Positions 22,855 through 26,569 of a stretch of 26,569 nt of DNA are shown in pieces. The notes below the pieces were generated by a model. That model saw only the letters and a program-made list of their open reading frames with translations, was not told the DNA's origin and did no database searches. Location: contig JAZSRJ010000067.1 in assembly GCA_045538425.1 (NCBI GenBank), positions 1 to 26,569 of the forward strand. Reading direction: 5' to 3'. Position 1 is the first letter of the stretch. Every line of letters starts with the position of its first letter. A program made the position numbers and the translations under genes. The DNA comes from CALVJJ01 sp045538425. Its GTDB lineage: Bacteria; Bacillota; Clostridia; Christensenellales; UBA1242.

Positions 22855-22898
22855 TGGTGTTCCCTCCGGTAGTCGAAACCAGATCTAGGACTTAGGAG
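22855..22898 (-). other. tRNA-3'-half-like sequence (anticodon-loop to CCA)
   Basis: On the minus strand: CTCCTAA (loop-like, anticodon CCT), five bases, a four-base variable region, T-stem CTGGT/ACCGG around the canonical loop TTCGACT, a seven-base acceptor strand AGGGAAC, A73 and CCA. All spacings are those of a tRNA, but the bases before CTCCTAA do not pair as an anticodon stem and no D-arm is seen. It could be an attachment-site tRNA fragment. Alternatively it is the end of a decayed coding frame (…PEGTPSENFIH, stop) before the terminator at 22807-22838. The rest of the gap 22899-23110 is AT-rich, with GTGC-containing partial repeats near 23020-23090 and no gene. Confidence 0.35.
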
Positions 22899-23110
22899 CA
22901 ATAGAAAATCATTAAAATAACTTTTCAATCACACATTTTATCAATTATCATTAAAATTATAGTCAATTTCGTCCAAAATCTCAACCATATTGACTATCTT
23001 TTCTAACTTTTAATCAAATCCACCCAAAATCGCGGTGACGATTTGGTGCACTTTTGAGCATTTTTGCAGTTTGGGTGCAATTTGATGTTTTTCTTGTTTT
23101 TTTGATACAA

Positions 23111-23125
23111 ATAAGATGTTCTTAT
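23111..23125. repeat. Inverted repeat in the promoter of the 343-residue gene
   Basis: ATAAGA (23111-23116), TGT, TCTTAT (23120-23125), perfect six-base arms just upstream of the -10 TATAAT. Possible operator. Confidence 0.4.
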
Positions 23126-23133
23126 GTTATAAT
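23125..23133 (+). promoter_or_regulatory. Extended -10 promoter of the 343-residue gene
   Basis: TGT directly before TATAAT (23128-23133), 20 bases upstream of the start codon; no good -35. Confidence 0.6.
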
Positions 23134-23153
23134 ATTTCTATAGGAGTAAAAAC

Positions 23154-24185
23154 ATGCCATTCCCAGGAACTGACAGAGATGCATACAAAAAAGCATTTAA
23201 AGGCAAAACGCCAAAACAAAGAAGTAAAATATATTATCAAGAAAAAGCAAAGAACGAAAGAAAATTAAAGCAATCAAAAAAGCCTAAATTAAATCAACAT
23301 ATAGATTCATCTATAAAACCTAGATCGTTCTCTAACAATACCAACTATGCGTCTAGAACACAACATAAACAATCTTTACCACAAACTCGAATGCCTTCCA
23401 CAGCACGCAAGAGTAAGCCAAAAACACAACCTAAGATAAATATAAAACAGCAACTAAAAAAATCAAACTCCATTATATGGGATAAAGCTTTAGACAGTTT
23501 AAGCAATGCTATTAAGGATAAGATTGTAGATTTTACTCTTGAGCTTATAAAAGAAAATACAAATGAACAGATTGAAAAAATCATTGATACATATCAAACT
23601 ATTGAGAAATACATTAATGTTGCACAAAAAATTTACAAAGTAATAGTAGAAATTGATAAAAAGATGAATAAATTTTCTATAAAATACGAACAACAACCAA
23701 ACAATGAAGCTTCTCAATTAAAGTTTAACACCGAATATGAAAGACATAAAAAAGTATATTCAAAGTATGAAAACCTCTCAAACCTAGTCGTCATTGATTT
23801 GAAAAATATTGAAGTTTGGCATTTAGGTAAAAATAAAAGGCAAGCTAATAAACTTTTCAAACTCGTTTTAAGTGGTAAAAAGATCGCAACGTCTTATTTG
23901 TATAATACAATTGAAAAACTAATAAATAACACTTATAGTATTCTAACAAATTGGGATAAAAATAAGCAGTTATTAATACTAACAACTAATATTGAAATAG
24001 TTCCTTTTAACAAGGTAACCAAGCAGCATGCACGGAACGAAGGTGAAGGTACTAAAACTTTGCGTTATTGGCGTAAAATACATAAAAAGTTTTTTATAGA
24101 AGAACTTACTGAAAAAGGTCAATCTTTTTCTGAAGAAACATTAATTGTATGTGAAACCTTTCGCGTTGTAAGAATATTAAAATAG
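23154..24185 (+). CDS. Large basic protein of unknown function in the island
   Basis: A 343-residue protein I cannot assign. Residues 1-110 are very basic and low in hydrophobics (KGKTPKQRSKIYYQEKAKN, then many K, S, Q, P), so probably disordered and nucleic-acid binding. Residues 110-195 are helical, with a long charged stretch (IEKIIDTYQTIEKYINVAQK), a likely coiled coil. Residues 205-343 look globular, with VVIDLKNIEVWHLGKNKRQ, LLILTTNIEIVPF and a final LIVCETFRVVRIL strand. There is no signal peptide. GGAG lies eight bases before the ATG. Strong A/T codon bias sets it apart from the core genes. It is monocistronic and convergent with the DUF6329 operon. DNA-binding, effector or mobile-element roles are all open. 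Confidence 0.7.
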   Translation: MPFPGTDRDAYKKAFKGKTPKQRSKIYYQEKAKNERKLKQSKKPKLNQHIDSSIKPRSFSNNTNYASRTQHKQSLPQTRMPSTARKSKPKTQPKINIKQQLKKSNSIIWDKALDSLSNAIKDKIVDFTLELIKENTNEQIEKIIDTYQTIEKYINVAQKIYKVIVEIDKKMNKFSIKYEQQPNNEASQLKFNTEYERHKKVYSKYENLSNLVVIDLKNIEVWHLGKNKRQANKLFKLVLSGKKIATSYLYNTIEKLINNTYSILTNWDKNKQLLILTTNIEIVPFNKVTKQHARNEGEGTKTLRYWRKIHKKFFIEELTEKGQSFSEETLIVCETFRVVRILK

Positions 24186-24197
24186 ATCACTTGATGT

Positions 24198-24446
24198 TCA
24201 ATCAAAATTATCGCTAAATATTTTCTTACAAACTTTGTAGGTAATCTCAATCACATGGTCAATTTCAAGGTTATGAAGTTGACCTTTTTCTATGTCTAAA
24301 TTAAAGTATTCTTTCCATTTGTCTTTTGAAAACCCGTTAACAAAAGCATCTTCAAGTTCACAAATCTTGTTTAATTGTAATTGCATTTCAGCAGTCATTT
24401 TCTCACTTTCTAGAATATCTCTGACTAGTTGTAAAACGTGGTTCAA
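24198..24446 (-). CDS. Small protein, paralogue of the gene at 24771, starting with TTG
   Basis: An 82-residue acidic helical protein. Its C-terminal part, LEIDHVIEITYKVCKKIF, matches the end of the gene at 24771 (LDIEEHIVHTYKVCKDAF), so the two are paralogues flanking the DUF6329-like gene. The start is a TTG codon (24446), supported by GGAGG eight bases upstream and by a stop codon two codons before it in frame; an internal ATG would lose conserved N-terminal sequence. It overlaps the DUF6329-like end by 44 bases, implying coupling. No function is recognised. Confidence 0.65.
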   Translation of the reverse strand: MNHVLQLVRDILESEKMTAEMQLQLNKICELEDAFVNGFSKDKWKEYFNLDIEKGQLHNLEIDHVIEITYKVCKKIFSDNFD

Positions 24447-24768
24447 CTTTCACACCTCCATTAGATTTTATAGAGCAATACTTTGGGTAATTTTCTCCAT
24501 CGCTATAAACCAAGATCATTACATCACATTGAATACAGCAATACATAAGAACATGAAATATTCCATTTTCATCAATAAACATGTCCTCTTGATACTTAGC
24601 AATATTGGGCTCATCTTCTAATAACCTTTCACGAAAAGGTATAAACTCTCGCCTTGAAAGATAAACAACCCGCTCAACCAAATATTCAGCTTCAAACCCT
24701 TCGCCTTTATCAATCCTATTTCTAAGCAACCTAGCATTAGAAACATTACATATAAACCTAGTTTTCAT
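24403..24768 (-). CDS. DUF6329-like protein
   Basis: A 121-residue protein whose N-terminal part (NVSNARLLRNRIDKGEGFEAEYLVERVVYLS, read in pieces: LLRNRID, EAEYLVERVVYLS) is what I remember of the DUF6329 family found in Clostridia accessory elements. A Cys pair (YCCIQC) and ILVYSDGENYPKYCS follow. The last 15 residues, encoded within the overlap with the next gene, look like an extension. Start: ATG two bases after the preceding stop, with AAGG upstream. Function unknown. Family assignment is from memory and should be treated as probable. Confidence 0.6.
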   Translation of the reverse strand: MKTRFICNVSNARLLRNRIDKGEGFEAEYLVERVVYLSRREFIPFRERLLEDEPNIAKYQEDMFIDENGIFHVLMYCCIQCDVMILVYSDGENYPKYCSIKSNGGVKVEPRFTTSQRYSRK

Positions 24769-24770
24769 AA

Positions 24771-25004
24771 TTACCTTAACTTAAACGCATCTTTGCAAAC
24801 TTTGTAGGTATGCACGATATGTTCCTCAATATCAAGTTTGTGGAGTTTATAGATATGCTCTATTAAGTTCTCAAACATAGCCTTTTGACTTGGTGTAAAA
24901 GTTGAAACCAAATCTTCTTTTATGTGTTGAATATCAACCGAGTTCTCAAAGTATTCATGTGAATTCATAAAACTTAAATCCACAAGTTCAACAATCTTTT
25001 TCAT
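24771..25004 (-). CDS. Small helical protein heading the DUF6329 operon
   Basis: A 77-residue protein (MKKIVELVDLSF…) with mostly helical, acidic sequence. The C-terminal LDIEEHIVHTYKVCKDAF is shared with the gene at 24198. I choose the ATG at 25004, which has AAGGAGG five bases upstream; a GTG two codons earlier lies inside the RBS region. The RBS is part of a hairpin. It is the first of three closely packed genes (stop-to-start gap of two bases). No function is recognised; a small regulator or antitoxin-like role is conceivable only from size and context. Confidence 0.68.
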   Translation of the reverse strand: MKKIVELVDLSFMNSHEYFENSVDIQHIKEDLVSTFTPSQKAMFENLIEHIYKLHKLDIEEHIVHTYKVCKDAFKLR

Positions 25005-25026
25005 AAACACCTCCTTATAGGTGTTT
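25005..25026 (-). promoter_or_regulatory. Hairpin trapping the RBS of the DUF6329 operon
   Basis: AAACACCT (25026-25019 on the minus strand) pairs with AGGTGTTT (25012-25005); the loop is ATAAGG. The Shine-Dalgarno AAGGAGG sits in the loop and right arm, and the stem ends at the base before the ATG. Translation of the first gene could be controlled by opening of this stem. Confidence 0.6.
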
Positions 25027-25028
25027 GT

Positions 25029-25057
25029 CTTTTACCGTACTTTAAATTCTTTTGCAA
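25029..25057 (-). promoter_or_regulatory. Possible promoter of the DUF6329 operon
   Basis: TTGCAA (25057-25052), 17-base spacer, TAAAAG (25034-25029) on the minus strand. If real, transcription begins close to or inside the RBS hairpin, so an upstream promoter would be needed for the full stem. Confidence 0.5.
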
Positions 25058-25198
25058 GTCTTTTCACAATTATTTAAATATATGGATATAGCAACCGCCT
25101 CCTAAGCGACAGTTACTAGTTCAGTTCTTCTCATTAACACCAAAAACATCAATATTTTTGAAATTATTTGATAAAACCATACAAAATTTACAAATTTA

Positions 25199-25207
25199 TG
25201 TTATACT
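25199..25207 (+). promoter_or_regulatory. Extended -10 promoter of the GIY-YIG gene
   Basis: TGT directly before TATACT (25202-25207), 23 bases upstream of the start codon; the -35 is weak. Confidence 0.6.
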
Positions 25208-25230
25208 TCTTTTATATAGGAGATTTTACC

Positions 25231-25902
25231 ATGGAAAAAGCAGGTGTAATTTATATCTTAACCAATCCATCATTCCCAGAATATGTAAAGATTGGTTATG
25301 CAGATGATGTTAATAAAAGATTAACTCAACTCAATAGTAGTGAGTGCGTGCCTTTTTCTTTTAGAATTTATGCTACATATGAAGTAAGTGACAGATTGAC
25401 AGATAAAAAAGTTCATTCTATTATTGATAGATTAAATCCAGGACTTCGAGCAATTGAAAATAATAATGGTAAAAAACATGTTAGAGAGTTTTACGCCATG
25501 AGTGCAGAAGATGCCTACAAAATCCTTGAAGATATTGCTTCAATAAATGGACTACAAGATAGATTAAAAAGAATAGCTCCAAGCATAGATGAAGAAAAAC
25601 AGGCAAAAGAAGCTGGTGAGATTAAAAGGCACTATGAAAGGAAGAGGAAATCTTTAACATTTGCAGAATACGGAATCCCCGTTGGTGCTGAACTTGTATA
25701 CACTAAAGATCCTACTATAAAATGTAAGGTTATATCTGATAAAAAGGTTGAATTTGAAGGAAAAGAATATTCACTTAGCGGTCTTGCAGGAGAATTAAAT
25801 ATCCGTAGAGGTAGTAAAAATAGAGCCATCGCAGGAACTGATGTTTTTATGTATAACGGCGAAGTTCTTTCATTTGAATTAAGAACTAGATTAGGAATTT
25901 AG
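25231..25902 (+). CDS. GIY-YIG nuclease-like protein with C-terminal RAMA/DUF4357-like domain
   Basis: A 223-residue protein. Residues 4-95 form a GIY-YIG-type domain of the T5orf172/MUG113 kind: GVIYILTNPSFPEYVKIGYADDVNKRLTQL contains the VIYI and KIGYA halves of the motif and the conserved Arg, and the glutamate of HVREFYAM is the expected metal ligand. A charged linker (EEKQAKEAGEIKRHYERKRK) leads to a C-terminal domain (about 145-223: FAEYGIPVGAELVY, VEFEGKEYSLSGLAGEL) resembling RAMA or DUF4357 modules found with restriction systems. AGGAG lies eight bases before the ATG. The next gene is hsdM, 66 bases away in the same direction. A DNA-cleaving or DNA-binding accessory of the restriction system is inferred. 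Confidence 0.78.
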   Translation: MEKAGVIYILTNPSFPEYVKIGYADDVNKRLTQLNSSECVPFSFRIYATYEVSDRLTDKKVHSIIDRLNPGLRAIENNNGKKHVREFYAMSAEDAYKILEDIASINGLQDRLKRIAPSIDEEKQAKEAGEIKRHYERKRKSLTFAEYGIPVGAELVYTKDPTIKCKVISDKKVEFEGKEYSLSGLAGELNIRRGSKNRAIAGTDVFMYNGEVLSFELRTRLGI

Positions 25903-25916
25903 CAGTAAAAATTTTT

Positions 25917-25922
25917 TATAAT
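25917..25922 (+). promoter_or_regulatory. Weak -10 candidate for hsdM
   Basis: TATAAT 46 bases before the hsdM start, without a -35 or TGn. A small inverted repeat (CATAG and CTATG, about 25932-25948) follows. Read-through from the GIY-YIG gene is equally possible. Confidence 0.3.
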
Positions 25923-25968
25923 ATATGTTCTCATAGTTTTTGACTATGTGTTATTAAAGGAGGAAATA

Positions 25969-26569
25969 ATGGCAAGAGAAAAGAAAGAAAAAGAAGCAAA
26001 ACAAGAAAGTTTAGAAAGTGTACTTTGGGCATCTGCCAACAAGTTAAGAGGTGGTGTTTCACCTTATGATTACATGAATGTTGTATTAGGTCTTGTTTTC
26101 TTAAAATATTTATCAGATAGATTTGAAGTAAGAAGAGATAAACTTATTGCGGATGGTGAAGGTTTTGAAAATGATAGAGATGCTTACGAAGAAGATTTGG
26201 TATTTTGGATTCCAGAAAAAGCAAGATGGAGTTATATCACAAGCTTCACAAAATCTCCAGAGATTGGCAAAATCTTAGATGATGCATTTGTTGAAATTGA
26301 AAAAGAAAACCCAACCTTAAAGAATATCTTACCTAAAACATATTCAAAACTAGAAATAGATAAATCTTTACTTGGTGAACTTGTAGATTTATTTACTAAC
26401 AAACTAGACACTAAGAATTATGAAGGCGATTTATTTGGTAGAGTTTATGAATACTTTCTTGGAGAATTCTTCAAGAGTTTAGGACAAAAAGGTGGCGAAT
26501 TCTACACCCCAAGATGTATTGTAGAATTACTTGTAAATATGATAGAGCCTTTTAAAGGTAAAGTGTATG
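25969..26569 (+). CDS. hsdM: Type I restriction-modification methyltransferase subunit HsdM (partial)
   Basis: The first 200 residues of a type I modification subunit, open to the window end. The N-terminal HsdM helical domain is clear (SVLWASANKLRGGVSPYDY, then VVLGLVFLKYLSDRFE), as are FWIPEKARWSYI and the start of the N6-adenine methyltransferase domain (GDLFGRVYEYFLGEFF, GGEFYTPRCIVELLVNMIEP). The S-adenosylmethionine motif and the catalytic NPPF would follow beyond the edge. HsdM with HsdS methylates adenine at the recognition site; HsdR adds cleavage. AAAGGAGG lies just before the ATG. HsdS and HsdR are not in the window and are expected to the right. Confidence 0.95.
   Translation, partial: MAREKKEKEAKQESLESVLWASANKLRGGVSPYDYMNVVLGLVFLKYLSDRFEVRRDKLIADGEGFENDRDAYEEDLVFWIPEKARWSYITSFTKSPEIGKILDDAFVEIEKENPTLKNILPKTYSKLEIDKSLLGELVDLFTNKLDTKNYEGDLFGRVYEYFLGEFFKSLGQKGGEFYTPRCIVELLVNMIEPFKGKVY

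Noticed and set aside
22855..25134. Recoding of TAG in the island, suggested by two frames interrupted by TAG (near 22889 and 25102)
   Set aside because: argS, queH, the CmpB-like gene, the 343-residue gene and the GIY-YIG gene all end normally at TAG, so TAG is a stop here.
25094..25136. CGC-CTCCTAA-GCG followed by a tRNA-like 3' half spacing ending in ACACCA on the plus strand, in inverted orientation to the one at 22855-22898; possible invertible or excisable segment
   Set aside because: Only three to four stem pairs form, the T-arm has two mismatches and a non-standard T-loop base, and on the minus strand the same bases are simply an AGGAGG-like site. The resemblance may be chance.
1..26569. 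CRISPR array, insertion sequence or transposase
   Set aside because: No regularly spaced repeats of 24-40 bases and no transposase motif or terminal inverted repeats were found.

Overview
The window looks like a chromosomal segment of a low-GC Firmicute (Bacillota), probably an uncultured gut Clostridia-type bacterium. Supporting signs are a complete Spo0A with its characteristic DNA-binding C-terminal domain, strong AGGAGG-type ribosome binding sites, TTGACA/TATAAT promoters with 17-base spacers, many U-tract terminators and AT-rich codons. I cannot name a genus. TAG is an ordinary stop here (argS, queH and the CmpB-like gene end in it).

Positions 1-21400 are a compact core region. From left to right: an LRR membrane protein, arginyl-tRNA synthetase and a GNAT acetyltransferase (minus-strand operon); a CmpB-like membrane protein; a DgkA/undecaprenol-kinase-like protein; a small membrane protein; spo0A with a 0A-box upstream; a hypothetical gene; a minus-strand operon of a membrane-anchored protein, QueH and a U32-family protein (RNA modification theme); a GalU-like nucleotidyltransferase; DegV; a small TM protein with a MazG-like pyrophosphohydrolase; a GGDEF protein with a GAF-like C-terminus; a DUF998 membrane protein that may be translated from a leaderless mRNA; a polytopic glycosyltransferase-like protein; two paralogous four-helix membrane proteins; and a three-gene minus-strand operon of a transglutaminase-like protein, an HD-domain protein and an FRG-domain protein. 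Most genes are bounded by a recognisable promoter and by a terminator that overlaps or abuts the stop codon. The FRG gene breaks that pattern and looks inserted.

At about 21600 the character changes. A promoter drives the 5' half of a tRNA that stops after the anticodon-stem 5' strand. A tRNA-3'-end-like 20-mer and two tandem 10-base direct repeats (11-base period) follow. This resembles the attachment region of a tyrosine-recombinase element, although no integrase is in the window. Rightward, up to the window edge, lies an AT-rich accessory island: a lipoprotein gene under a perfect 19-base palindrome, an unrecognised 343-residue basic protein, an operon in which a DUF6329-like gene is flanked by two paralogous small genes and headed by an RBS-trapping hairpin, a GIY-YIG nuclease-like gene, and the start of a type I restriction-modification methyltransferase (hsdM) running off the end. 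The island most resembles a defence or mobile-element cargo region.

The best candidates for something undescribed are the transglutaminase-like/HD/FRG operon, the DUF6329 sandwich with its hairpin, and the Spo0A receiver domain lacking its usual acidic pair. All functions are read from motifs by eye; no database search was run.
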